Below are positions 16,472 to 26,500 of a stretch of 64,000 nt of DNA, one piece after another. This DNA is from Fulvivirga ulvae (lineage in GTDB: Bacteria; Bacteroidota; Bacteroidia; Cytophagales; Cyclobacteriaceae). Under the pieces are notes generated by a model, which was not told the origin of the DNA, ran no database searches, and worked only from the letters and a program-made list of their open reading frames with translations. Position numbers and translations under genes: made by a program. Each line of letters starts with the position of its first letter. Position 1 is the stretch's first letter. Location of the stretch: NCBI RefSeq assembly GCF_021389975.1, contig NZ_CP089981.1, forward strand, positions 5,729,501 through 5,793,500, read 5' to 3'.

Positions 16472-17377
16472 TCAACTGACCCGTGAAACAGGCACTTTTT
16501 TGAGCTTCATTGTTAGCCTTTGTATGCCGGTGGCATGTCGCCTCATCCCTTTCCAGGGATCGCTAACGACCGCCAGTCTATCCAATATGTTGCTTATATT
16601 GAAAGCTCGCGAATGTATATTTTTATTATCCAGTTCGCTCCAATGCAATGGGGTAGCTATAGGGGCATGAGGCAGGGGCCTTAAACTATAAGGAGAGACC
16701 GCTGTCTGCGCATAGCCGTTTCTCTGAATATCAAAGTATATTTTCCCCTCTCTTTTCTTAATGAATTTCTCTGTGGTAAAAACATCAGAATGCCACCGCG
16801 TAAGATAAATGGCTATTTTCCCTCCTATTTTTCGGCTTTGATCAAATGTAGCCTTTCCGTCCAGCGGCACTACGATATGTACACCCGAAGAGCCTGTGGT
16901 CATCACAAAAGAGGTAACTCCTATTTCATCAAAAAAACTTTTAATAATAAGTGCAGCAGTTCTCACCTTTACAAATTCATCCGAGGGAGGATCAAGATCT
17001 ATAATGAATTTATCAGGATAATTGACCTCAGGTATGATTGATAGCCAGGTATGGAAGGCTATGGTGGCCTGGTTAGCCAGATACACAAGGGTAGCTACAT
17101 TATTACAAATGGTATGGTTAACTTTCCCTCCTTCCTTCGATACTGTAGCAGTCTTTATCCAGTTTGGAAAATAGTCTGAAGCCTCCTTCTGGTAGAAACC
17201 ATTTTTATGAATACCATCAGGAAAACGTTGCAGCATAAGCGGCCTGTTTGCAAGGTGTGGCAGCATTAAAGGAGCTACCTCTTTGTAGTAGTTAATAATA
17301 TCTGCCTTCACTCCCTGCCCCTGGTAGATCACCTTGTCTTCATTGCTGATCTCTATATTTCTCCGGCCTGCTTTCAT
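16472..17377 (-). CDS. stand-alone LigD polymerase (primase-polymerase) domain
   Basis: 301 residues, matching the polymerase module of bacterial NHEJ ligase LigD: LPHLANRPLMLQRFPDGI, FHTWLSIIPEVNYPDKFIIDLDPPS (the D-x-D metal-binding pair), MTTGSSGVHIVVPL and RNGYAQTAVSPYSLRPLP. These enzymes fill gaps at double-strand breaks, often inserting ribonucleotides. No ligase or nuclease domain and no Ku gene lie in the window, so partners must be elsewhere. It sits 34 bases downstream of the NDH-2 gene on the same strand. Confidence 0.92.
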   Translation of the reverse strand: MKAGRRNIEISNEDKVIYQGQGVKADIINYYKEVAPLMLPHLANRPLMLQRFPDGIHKNGFYQKEASDYFPNWIKTATVSKEGGKVNHTICNNVATLVYLANQATIAFHTWLSIIPEVNYPDKFIIDLDPPSDEFVKVRTAALIIKSFFDEIGVTSFVMTTGSSGVHIVVPLDGKATFDQSRKIGGKIAIYLTRWHSDVFTTEKFIKKREGKIYFDIQRNGYAQTAVSPYSLRPLPHAPIATPLHWSELDNKNIHSRAFNISNILDRLAVVSDPWKGMRRHATGIQRLTMKLKKVPVSRVS

Positions 17378-17411
17378 AATAGGAGCTTATTTTTTAACCT
17401 GGGCGAGCTCC

Positions 17412-18713
17412 CTAATCTTTAATAATGAGTCGTGTTTCCCTGTCGTACCTGATGTAGCTCCAGGCCCAGTTTATAAAAGTTACCAGCCTGTTTTTAAAAC
17501 CCACCAGGGAAAAAAGGTGTACCCCAAGCCATACCAACCAGGCAGCGGCACCCTGAAACTTTAGGCCTGGCAGATCTACAACGGCCTTTTTACGGCCTAT
17601 TGTGGCCATAGTTCCGTTATTTTTATATTTGAAAGGTTTTAATGGTTTTCCCTTACTCATCCGTATAATGTTCTCCGCCATGAATTTTCCCTGCTGTACG
17701 GCAACAGATGCCAACTGCGGATAGCCATTTGGGTATTCATCGGTCTCGATGCTAGCGACGTCCCCCAATGCAAATATTCGCTCATACCCTTTTACCTTCC
17801 CGGTGGTATCAGCCTTTATCCTTCCTTTTTTGGTGATCAGTTCATCATTAATACCTTCGGGAAATGCACCTGACACTCCCCCTGTCCATATCATAGTTTT
17901 AGCCGGTATATTTTCTCCATCTGTTTCAACTATCTCACCATTGTAGCTGAGTATTTTGGTTTCCTTTTTAATATTCACACCAAGCTGCTGCAGGTACAAC
18001 TCCGATTTGGCAGAGGCCTCATCAGACATGGAAGCCAGCAATTCCGGTAAAAGTTCGATAAGGTATATTCTGGACCGCTCCGTATCAAGGTCAGCATAGT
18101 CTTTTGGCATAATATACCGGCGGAATTCAGCAATTGACCCCGCCAGCTCCACACCTGTAGGCCCTCCACCGGCTATTACCACGTTGGTAAGCTTTTGGCG
18201 CTCATGCGGATCATGGGTAAGCAAGGCGTCCTCAAAGTTTTGTAAAATCCGGTTTCTGATTTTGAGTGCTTCGTCCACACTTTTCATTGGCAACGCGTGT
18301 TTTTGAATACTTTCTATGCCAAAATAATTAGTACGCGCACCTGTGGCTATCACAAGGTAGTCATAGGCAAGGGCTCCACGGTTGGTAACAATCACATTGT
18401 CTCCGGCTTTTATGAGCTTAACCTCAGCCATTCTGAAATGATAATCGGGATGTCTGCGCAATGGCTTCCTCAGTGGATATGCCACCGCGTCAGCCTCCAG
18501 ACCTGAAGTAGCAACCTGGTAAAGTAAAGGTTGAAAGGTATGGTGGTTGCGCTTATCAATAAGTACAACCTGGATGTCGCTCTTTTGAAGATTTCTAATA
18601 AGGTGAAGTCCGGCAAATCCACCCCCAACAATTACCAGCCGCTTACGCTCAGTTTTCCTGATTCCCCAGGTCTGCAATTTCTCCCACCGGAGTCTTTTCT
18701 GTTTCCTCATCAA
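17412..18713 (-). CDS. ndh: type II NADH dehydrogenase (NDH-2)
   Basis: 433 residues. The FAD site is VIVGGGFAGLHLIRNL near residue 28, the NAD site is VIAGGGPTGVELAGSIAEF near 170, and GYERIFALGDVA closes the FAD domain. The C-terminal part (AAWLVWLGVHLFSLVGF, FINWAWSYIRYD) is the amphipathic membrane-binding region. The enzyme passes electrons from NADH to quinone without pumping protons. A 25-residue basic N-terminal extension precedes the first strand. Confidence 0.93.
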   Translation of the reverse strand: MMRKQKRLRWEKLQTWGIRKTERKRLVIVGGGFAGLHLIRNLQKSDIQVVLIDKRNHHTFQPLLYQVATSGLEADAVAYPLRKPLRRHPDYHFRMAEVKLIKAGDNVIVTNRGALAYDYLVIATGARTNYFGIESIQKHALPMKSVDEALKIRNRILQNFEDALLTHDPHERQKLTNVVIAGGGPTGVELAGSIAEFRRYIMPKDYADLDTERSRIYLIELLPELLASMSDEASAKSELYLQQLGVNIKKETKILSYNGEIVETDGENIPAKTMIWTGGVSGAFPEGINDELITKKGRIKADTTGKVKGYERIFALGDVASIETDEYPNGYPQLASVAVQQGKFMAENIIRMSKGKPLKPFKYKNNGTMATIGRKKAVVDLPGLKFQGAAAWLVWLGVHLFSLVGFKNRLVTFINWAWSYIRYDRETRLIIKD

Positions 18714-18762
18714 TAAGTTGAAGTGTTGATTGCGTCATACATAATATAATTACTCCCGTGCA

Positions 18763-19137
18763 TTAGTGTGGTACATTCGATTCTGCAACTACCCATTGCA
18801 TGGCCCTGGCCTTCTCCGACATATCGAAGTATTCCACCTGAGCTGAAGTAAATGGCCTGGCAAATTTGGCTCCCCATTCCAGCCATTGCTTGTCACCTAC
18901 CATGGCCACACGTTCAAAATCATTAAAATGCCGGGCATCAAATTTCAAATCTTTCCATATAGCACCAGGCTCCACCTCTTCCAGCTCGCCTACTTCGCAG
19001 TAGAGATTGATTTTTCCATGTTTGCTTATTTTATCCTCCAGCAGGCTCACTACTGGTTCATAATCTTTCGTGGTAAGCTCACCGTTCATACGGATAGCTA
19101 CCGCATTATCGTGGTTGCTGGTTAATATCTCAATCAT
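18763..19137 (-). CDS. SpoIIAA-like (STAS-related) protein
   Basis: 124 residues, matching the SpoIIAA-like family: MIEILTSNHDNAVAIRMNGELTTKDYEPVVSLLED, then KINLYCEVGELEEVEPGAIWKDLKFDARHFNDFERVAMVGDKQWLEWGAKF. It is a small alpha/beta protein with a possible lipid- or nucleotide-binding pocket; its role is not established. It lies upstream of ndh on the same strand, 49 bases apart. Confidence 0.8.
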   Translation of the reverse strand: MIEILTSNHDNAVAIRMNGELTTKDYEPVVSLLEDKISKHGKINLYCEVGELEEVEPGAIWKDLKFDARHFNDFERVAMVGDKQWLEWGAKFARPFTSAQVEYFDMSEKARAMQWVVAESNVPH

Positions 19138-19594
19138 GATTTTTGCTTTTTATAATGTTATACTTTTCATAAAGGAAAAAACTATACCGCGTTATGCTTC
19201 AGCAGCAAAATGCAGAAACTCCATATCAATAGAAACACATCAAAACAGGCTTATTCAGATCAGTGAAACCCTTTCCGCTTCAAGCGGAGTCATTGAAAAA
19301 GCTTTCTTTTCTGTTAAGGAAATAGTTGTACCATCAGCTTCCGTGTAATAATCGCCACGGTTAGGAACTACTTTGCTCAGGGTTTTGATATTTCTTACGA
19401 TGCCACTTTCCTTATAATTCTTTTATATGGGGAGCATCATCAAAAATCATGGCCTACCGGCGATAAATTATTCATGTAGTGTTACTTGCGTGTTACATTC
19501 CTGTAAAGCACTTCCGGGGCGCAACATATCGCCTGAAAAAAAACGAACATTTTAATTTAGCGCCCGTTTTTATGATTGTCTGAGGAGATTGAAA
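19138..19594. other. intergenic region with a hidden reading frame
   Basis: The 457 bases between the divergent SpoIIAA-like and phosphoesterase genes contain a coherent minus-strand reading frame without an ATG (19255-19422, described separately). The rest has no clear feature. Confidence 0.5.
19255..19422 (-). CDS. 55-codon frame without an ATG start, unknown
   Basis: Open from just after a TAA (19425-19423) to TGA (19257-19255). The product reads like real protein: GIVRNIKTLSKVVPNRGDYY, then TEADGTTISLTEKKAFSMTP and LEAERVSLI. No ATG, GTG or TTG is available in frame near the 5' end; an AAGGAAAG sequence precedes an ATC codon, which might serve as a rare start. The alternatives are a pseudogene that lost its start or a base error. 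It is on the same strand as and upstream of the SpoIIAA-like gene. Confidence 0.4.
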   Translation of the reverse strand, partial: KNYKESGIVRNIKTLSKVVPNRGDYYTEADGTTISLTEKKAFSMTPLEAERVSLI

Positions 19595-20386
19595 ATGAAA
19601 AAAACCATACTATTTGTTGCCCTGGCTTTAGCATGTACGTCCTGTTTTGAATACAACCCTAACCAGATTATTCTTGAGGATGACGAGAAGGACCTTACCG
19701 CCAGAAATATTGCTTTGATAAAGGAAAAACCTGCCCCGACTACCATTAGATTTGCTTTAATGGGTGATACTCAGCGGTTTTATGATGAAACAGAAGATTT
19801 TGTCAAAAGCATCAACCAATATAACGACATTGATTTTGTGGTACATGCCGGAGATATATCTGACTTCGGCTTGGCTCAGGAATTTCAATGGGTACATGAT
19901 ATCATGTCCAAGGTCAAATTCCCATACCTTACGGTGATCGGTAACCATGATCTGCTCGCCAATGGCCGAAAGGTTTATCAGGAAATGTACGGAGCCATGG
20001 ATTATTCGTTTGAATATGGCAACTACAAATTTATTATGCTCAATACCAACTCAAGGGAGTATGAATTTGACGGCACCATTCCTGACCTTGTATGGCTGCG
20101 TAGCCAACTGGAGAACAACCCTGACAATAAAAAAATAATTGTTATATCTCATATTCCTCCCTTTGATGGTGATTTCGATCCTGACCTCGAGGAAGAATAT
20201 GCCTCTCTGCTATCTGCTGACCCCAATGTTTTATTTTCCCTGCATGGTCACCGCCATTCTTTTTCGGATGACGAATATTATGACGATGGCGTACGGTACT
20301 TCGTGACCACCACTACCCAGAAAGGTGGTTATGCCATAGTTACATTAAACCCAACTGATGCCCAAATAGAAATTGTTAATTACTAA
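19595..20386 (+). CDS. lipoprotein metallophosphoesterase
   Basis: 263 residues from the ATG at 19595, which has AGGAG nearby; the in-frame TTG two codons earlier is less likely. The signal peptide ends in ALACTSC, giving a probable lipid anchor at one of the two Cys. The calcineurin-like metal sites are all present: FALMGDTQ, VVHAGDISD, VIGNHD, VISHIPP and LHGHRHS. Substrate unknown; the cell-surface or periplasmic location suggests nucleotides or other phosphoesters. Its TAA overlaps the next ATG by one base. Confidence 0.92.
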   Translation: MKKTILFVALALACTSCFEYNPNQIILEDDEKDLTARNIALIKEKPAPTTIRFALMGDTQRFYDETEDFVKSINQYNDIDFVVHAGDISDFGLAQEFQWVHDIMSKVKFPYLTVIGNHDLLANGRKVYQEMYGAMDYSFEYGNYKFIMLNTNSREYEFDGTIPDLVWLRSQLENNPDNKKIIVISHIPPFDGDFDPDLEEEYASLLSADPNVLFSLHGHRHSFSDDEYYDDGVRYFVTTTTQKGGYAIVTLNPTDAQIEIVNY

Positions 20387-20979
20387 TGAAAAACCTAACT
20401 GTTATATTTCTTTTGTTCGCAGGTGCTTTTACTGCTTCAGGGCAAGATGATGAGGTAAAAAAAAGCTGGCTAATCCCTGACCACTTAAAGGTACAATTTG
20501 CCGGAAATATCGGCTTCCTCTCAATCGGCACGGGATATCTTCATGGCAAAGGAAAGCTTGAAACAGATTTTTATTTTGGTTATTTACCCAAAAGTATCGG
20601 TGGAGACCATATCATAAGCACATCTCTAAAAATGACATACTCGCCCTGGAAGATTACCTTAAATGAGGAATATACCCTGATACCGTTTTCTATCGGGCCT
20701 TACCTGAGCTATTCCTTCGGAAGCCAGTTTGATACCATTCTTCCCAATGAATATCCGAAAGGATATTACTGGTGGGCCACATCACTGCGTTTCGGAGCAT
20801 TCATAGGCGGACGGATACAGATGGATATCGGTGAGCGGGAACGCATAAAATCATTTGATTTTTATTATGAGTTGGGTACTTATGATCTGGAGTTTTTGAG
20901 TTATATGCAAAACAGTGAGAGCTTGCAAATTTCGGACGTATTCAGCCTTGCCCTCGGTGTAAAGCTCCGGCTCAATTAA
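20386..20979 (+). CDS. predicted outer-membrane beta-barrel protein
   Basis: 197 residues with a signal peptide (FLLFAGAFTASGQ) and alternating strands rich in Tyr, Phe and Gly (NIGFLSIGTGYLHGKG, FYFGYLPKS, IGPYLSYSFGS, FYYELGTYDLEFL). The last strand ends in VKLRLN, typical of a small barrel. No family recognised. It is translationally coupled to the metallophosphoesterase and probably forms its outer-membrane partner. Confidence 0.7.
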   Translation: MKNLTVIFLLFAGAFTASGQDDEVKKSWLIPDHLKVQFAGNIGFLSIGTGYLHGKGKLETDFYFGYLPKSIGGDHIISTSLKMTYSPWKITLNEEYTLIPFSIGPYLSYSFGSQFDTILPNEYPKGYYWWATSLRFGAFIGGRIQMDIGERERIKSFDFYYELGTYDLEFLSYMQNSESLQISDVFSLALGVKLRLN

Positions 20980-20981
20980 AC

Positions 20982-21025
20982 TGTAAGGGCCCGGGAGCAA
21001 TATGCTCCCGGGCCCTTACATTTTT
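20982..21025 (+). terminator. strong Rho-independent terminator
   Basis: An 18-bp perfect stem (20982-20999 with 21003-21020) with a 3-base loop and TTTTT after it. It lies between convergent genes and closes the phosphoesterase transcript. Confidence 0.95.
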
Positions 21026-21049
21026 AATTAACCCAATCAGTAAGAAAAG

Positions 21050-23419
21050 TTATTCTTTGTACATCTTGTAATTGATCACATCACCTCCTGTAGTCAGTCT
21101 GAGGAAATAAATACCGGTGGGTACGCTGCTGGCATTCCACTTTACGGAGTGATGACCGCTGTTCAATGGTCCATCAATCAATACCGCCACGCGCTTTCCT
21201 ACATTATCATAAACGACTAGCGAAGTATGGCCATTGGTTTTCACATGAAAATCGATGGTTGCCCCGAAAGTAAAGGGATTAGGATATCCGCCCATAACCT
21301 TTTCCTTTGGCTGAAGCTGCTCCTCACCGGATGCCATCCGTGCTGTAAGAGCGCCATCCAGTGCATCGAGATACGGCCGGTGGCTGTTGGAAAATTCATA
21401 GCCATTGGCAATATCCCAGTTGATTGACCAGGTCATCAGGCCTCTGAAGTCAGCATATCCACCGGAGTTTATCAGTGTGTAGCTTCCTCCAAAAGGTATA
21501 CCTTTGATCAGGTAATCCAGTGCTTTATGTACATTAGCCGGTGTAGTGTATCCTCCACCCGCAGCAGCCGGAGCGGCAGGCAAGCCTATAGCAACCTGAT
21601 CTACCCTTAAAGCTGGGAAATCGGCAGGGTTACTGGCTACGGGGAAACCCTGCAACAACATTTCTGCCATAGCCACATGAAAATCAGGTGTGCTTTGAGA
21701 GTAGCACCGGCCATCCAGCCCCAGCATACAACCTGAGTTGTAATGCTGCACATGGATATAGTCCATTTGATTTCTGAAAGCATAAATTACAGGAAGATAT
21801 GCGCCGTAAGCACCTGCGTAAGTACTGTACCCACCCTGCACAAAGGCGGTTTCCGGAGCCATGGAAAGGATAAAGTCAGAGCCAAAGCTATTGATCACAG
21901 TTTGCGCCCCAGCTATGAAGTGTACAATTTTAGGTGAGGTAGGGTTCCTGAAGTCGGTATCGCCCGAAACCAGAGATAATGAACTCCCTTCCAGGTCGAT
22001 ATCCATGCCACTAAAGCCATATTCATTAATTAGGCTGATCATACTGCTGCTGAATGCCTGTGCATCCGAACTGCTGCTGACATCTATGGCCCCATTGGCT
22101 CCACCAATAGATATCAAAACTTTTTTACCCCTGCTTCTAAGTAATGCCACATCGTCTTTAAACTCCTGAACAGAAGGATAAATGGCAGGGTCAGGTGCAA
22201 AAGTCATATTAGCTCCCGACGGGGTGGAAGGTTCCGCAAAGGCTATATTGATTACATCCCATTTGTCAGAAACATCCCTGAGCTTAAGGGTACCGGAGCC
22301 ATTGTTGAAATTATGCCAGTATCCTACTATAAGTCGCTTGGGTAGCTCACCGTCGCCACCGCCACCTGAAGATTCCACTGTTATGGATACAGCAGCAGAA
22401 GTAGCAGCACCTCCGTCATTATCAGTAGCTTTGGCAGTCAGAGAGTAGTTTCCTGCAAGGCTGGTCCAGTTTACCTGATACGGACTGGAGGTGTCCTCAC
22501 CTATTTTGGTTCCGTTCCTGAAAAACTCAACCTTCGAAACGGTACCATCTGTATCGCTGGCACTTGCTGATATACTTACGATGTCACCTGCAGTATAGGT
22601 GCTGCCATTAGCCGGAGAAGTGATACTAACCGAAGGGTTTTCATTATCACCACCACCGCCATCGCAGTCGCTGACATAGGTCCATGCATCCTGCCAGTGC
22701 TGACCTTCACCCGGAGCATAAGCCCATGCAGCGGCCGAAGAGCACCACCCCGGGATATCGCAGCGATATTTTTTGCTGACATTTTGCACCTCCTGATTCT
22801 GACTATAAGCCGTACCTGCCACATACTGAGGCACACCCGAACAGCTTCCTCCAGAACCCGAGCTGTTCACTGTTACTGATACCACTGATGATGTCGTGCT
22901 GGCACCTTCATTGTCAAAAGCTCTTGCTGTAAATGAAAAACTACCTGCACTGGCATTGCTTAAAGTTAAACTGTACGGCGACGAAGTGTCTTCTCCCAAT
23001 TTGGTCTGCCCCTGGTAAAATTCCACTTTGGCTACGCTACCGTCGGCATCCGAAGCACTGGCTTGCAGTTGGATATTATCACCTTCTGTATAAGTAGCTC
23101 CATTTGACGGTGCTGTCAACGCTACCGAAGGAGGCTGATTGCTGCCTGATCCATCACACGGCCCGAGGTTGGTCCAGTGCTCATAGGGGTCGGAGTATTC
23201 TTCCGGATTGTTATTCTGTGTCCAGTAATTAGCGCGGTACTTATTGCCATTATATTGCACCTCGGCTCCGCCGGTATAAACCGTGGATGAACTCCATGCC
23301 TGTACGCTGCTGCAGTCCAGTTCGTAAGCAAATAGCTGGCCCGGTAAGACCAGAAAGGCCAGTATTACCATTAAAAACATAGCAATATGGCAGGATATAT
23401 TTTTATAGATATATTGCAT
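21050..23419 (-). CDS. secreted multi-domain GH18 chitinase with T9SS tail
   Basis: 789 residues: signal peptide (1-31); chitin-binding CBM5/12-like module (about 35-91, YRANYWTQNNNP); Ig-like domain (96-190); second CBM (193-252, YRCDIPGWCSS, GQHWQDAW); Ig-like domain (258-352); GH18 catalytic domain (358-690); Gly/Glu linker; T9SS sorting domain (about 705-789, YPNPFTFGATIDF, ending VINYKMYKE). The catalytic D-x-D-x-E is GMDIDLE (about 473). GH18 enzymes hydrolyse chitin with retention through substrate assistance. The export route is Sec, then the type IX system to the cell surface or medium. Adjacent to and sharing modules with the second chitinase. Confidence 0.95.
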   Translation of the reverse strand: MQYIYKNISCHIAMFLMVILAFLVLPGQLFAYELDCSSVQAWSSSTVYTGGAEVQYNGNKYRANYWTQNNNPEEYSDPYEHWTNLGPCDGSGSNQPPSVALTAPSNGATYTEGDNIQLQASASDADGSVAKVEFYQGQTKLGEDTSSPYSLTLSNASAGSFSFTARAFDNEGASTTSSVVSVTVNSSGSGGSCSGVPQYVAGTAYSQNQEVQNVSKKYRCDIPGWCSSAAAWAYAPGEGQHWQDAWTYVSDCDGGGGDNENPSVSITSPANGSTYTAGDIVSISASASDTDGTVSKVEFFRNGTKIGEDTSSPYQVNWTSLAGNYSLTAKATDNDGGAATSAAVSITVESSGGGGDGELPKRLIVGYWHNFNNGSGTLKLRDVSDKWDVINIAFAEPSTPSGANMTFAPDPAIYPSVQEFKDDVALLRSRGKKVLISIGGANGAIDVSSSSDAQAFSSSMISLINEYGFSGMDIDLEGSSLSLVSGDTDFRNPTSPKIVHFIAGAQTVINSFGSDFILSMAPETAFVQGGYSTYAGAYGAYLPVIYAFRNQMDYIHVQHYNSGCMLGLDGRCYSQSTPDFHVAMAEMLLQGFPVASNPADFPALRVDQVAIGLPAAPAAAGGGYTTPANVHKALDYLIKGIPFGGSYTLINSGGYADFRGLMTWSINWDIANGYEFSNSHRPYLDALDGALTARMASGEEQLQPKEKVMGGYPNPFTFGATIDFHVKTNGHTSLVVYDNVGKRVAVLIDGPLNSGHHSVKWNASSVPTGIYFLRLTTGGDVINYKMYKE

Positions 23420-23503
23420 AAGGATAATCTTATATTTATAATCAATGATTTTCAGAAAAGGACCAGTCTGGAATAAACCAGACCAGTCCCGGGGAAAAGA
23501 AGG

Positions 23504-26500
23504 TTATTTTTTGAACATTTTCAGGGTCATTACACGCCCACCTGACTTTAACTGACAGTGGTATAAACCGCTTGGTAAGCTGGTGGTATTCAATTCATAG
23601 TGATACTGTCCTGCAGTTAACTCGTTATCCACAACCCGGAGCACTTCCGCTCCAAGGCTGTTGTAAATCACCAGACTAACCGGTGAACTTTCAGGGATAG
23701 AAAAATCGATGACTGTGTATGCTGAAAAGGGATTTGGGTAATTCTGTTTTAGGCTGAAAGATTCAAATCCTGACTCATCAGCTTTTGAAATTCCTGAGGA
23801 CACTGTTCTGGCAGCGCTACTACCGCATGCTCCTATATTAGTCCAATGTTCATATGGATCAGAAAATTCTGCCGGATTGTTGTTCTGAGTCCAGTAATTG
23901 GCCTGATATTTAGTACCATTGTACTGCACCTGATCACCTCCCGTATATATCTCGGAAGCAGACCATACGGGTAAGCCCCCGCAATCTCCACCACCTGTAG
24001 TAGTTACTGAAACAGATATGGCTGTGCTTGTACCAGTGGCTCCGTCATTGTCAGTGGCCCTGGCTGTTACCGTATAAGAGCCGGCGCTTACATTACTCCA
24101 TGTGACAGTGTATGGAGCAGATATTGCCTCACCAATTTTAGTGCTTCCATGAAAATACTCCACTTTGGCAACGGTACCGTCACTATCGGTGGCTGAAGCA
24201 GTAAGGGTAATATTGTCGCCTTCATTGAAATCAGCTCCATTGGCAGGTGAAGTAATGGAAACAGAAGGAGCCTCATTGTCCGGATCAGGATCTCCACCTC
24301 CACAGTCTCCCAGCAACGACCAGGCATCCTGCCAGTGCTGTCCTGCTCCGGGCTCGTAAGCCCATGCCGCATTTGACGAACACCAGCCGGGTACATTGCA
24401 TCTGAATTTCTGATTCAGATTCTTCACCTCCTGGTCCTGATTGTAGCTGGTACCGGCCACGTATTGCGGCAAGCCCCCGCAATCACCTCCGCCGGATGTC
24501 TCAACGGTTATGTTAACAACAGCTGAAATAGTTGCTGCTCCTTCATTATCAGTGGCTTTTGCAGTAAGTCCATAGGCCCCCACGGCTGCACCATTCCAGG
24601 TATAACTAAAAGGCTCCGAGGTGTCTTCTCCCAGTTTGTTACCATCTTCATAAAACTCTACAAGCACTACGTTTCCGTCATTATCAGATGCATCCGCCGT
24701 GATAGTGATAGCGGCACCTTCTAAAACGGCTGTTCCTTCAGCCGGGCTTGTTATGGCTACTGACGGAGCTTCATTTGACCCTGGCTCATTTACTGTAATG
24801 CTTACAGCTCCTGAAGTAGTTTGTGCATTATCATCGTCGGTAGCCACTACTGTAAGGCTATGCGATCCCAGAGGAGCATTGGTCCAGGTATAACTGTAAG
24901 GTGAGCTAAGGTCCTCACCCAATTTAGTCTGTCCGGCATAAAACTCTACTTTTGAGACTACTCCATCCGCATCAGATGCTGTGGCTGTTATGGTAATATC
25001 GGTTCCCTGTATGAAACTGCTTCCACTGGAAGGGCTTGAAATGCCCGCCACCGGTGGGTTATTCGGACAGTTTGGGGAGCAGCCTCCAGCCATAATGCCA
25101 TCATATATCTTGTCAATAAGGGAGTTAGATCCCGAAGCTACATCCTGTGTAGATTCCCAATACATAGCGCCGGCCAGGCTATTACTATGAATATAATCAA
25201 TTTTGTAGTCAAGTGATTGATTGTCTTCATAAGAGATAAAATGGCCGCCCATTTGATTAGGGTTATAGAGGTAAGGAGCTTTGGCCACGTCATCCCAGTA
25301 CCGTGTATAACCATTTTTATTGATAAAATCAGATACAAGATCTTTGTAATCATGTACACCAGATGGCTGCCCTGGTTCATCCCAGGAGCCCGGAGGCGGC
25401 TGAGTGGCAGTAGAAGGCTGATAAAGCCCGTGAGAATCTCCGGCCTGCACATTGCGCCACTCCCTGCTGTAAATGGGTAGCCCTGCCGTAATTTTGCTGG
25501 CAGGAGCTCCCTTACTGATGTAGTGCATGATAGCAGAGTTAACGTTAAATTTCGGATCAATGATCGGAGAACCGTCGGGGTGGTTGCCGACCCCGTCACC
25601 GGCACTGTTGTACAGAGGTGCATGATGCCCTGTATAATTGGCCCATGCCCCATTCATATCATACGTCATAATGTTGACCCAATCTACCACATTAAAGAAA
25701 CCGGGTACATCCATCGCGTCAATCTTTGAAGTACCGGCACCTACTGCTGCAGTGATATAATAGTATTTACCATCAATGGTCTGCTGGGCATCGAGTTCGG
25801 CACGGATGGCCTGTACAAGTTTTGTATAGTTTACTCCATCTTCAGGGCTGCCCTTTCCTGCGTCATTGCCGCCACCACCGGGATACTCCCAGTCCAGGTC
25901 TACTCCGTCAAATTTATACTTTACTAAAAATTCACGGACAGACTCTGCAAAAGCCTTGCGGTTGGCTGCTGTAGCGGCAGCTTCGTAGAAATGCGTAGAC
26001 CATGTCCACCCACCTACGGATATCAAAGTTTTCAGGTGCGGATAGTACTGCTTTAACTGGTAAAGCTTGTCAAAGCTGCCTCCTTCCTTTTGCAGGTCGG
26101 CAAACTCATCACCTACCACAATACGATACGTTGAAGGATTGATGTTGGCAAAGGCAAAATTGATATGGGTCATCCTATCTGCCCGGATATTTTGTACATG
26201 GAAATTCCTTCCATATACACCCCAGGATATGTAATAGGCTATGATCTTTTTAGACGGATCGTAACCTGAAGCCGGGGCACACTGGGGCTTGCCACATGGA
26301 GAAGGGAATAAAGGGCTCAGATTCTCTACCTCAAACCCCGACGCACTGATGTTTGAACCATGCATGGTGGCATTAAAGGGAGGTATGGAAATACCCGCAT
26401 ATTTGGCATTTACCGATATATCCACTGAAGCATTGGCTCCAAGCGCAGTACCTCCGCCCCATGAAGGTGGTGTCCATTTATACCGGTTGTTTCCAAGTGA

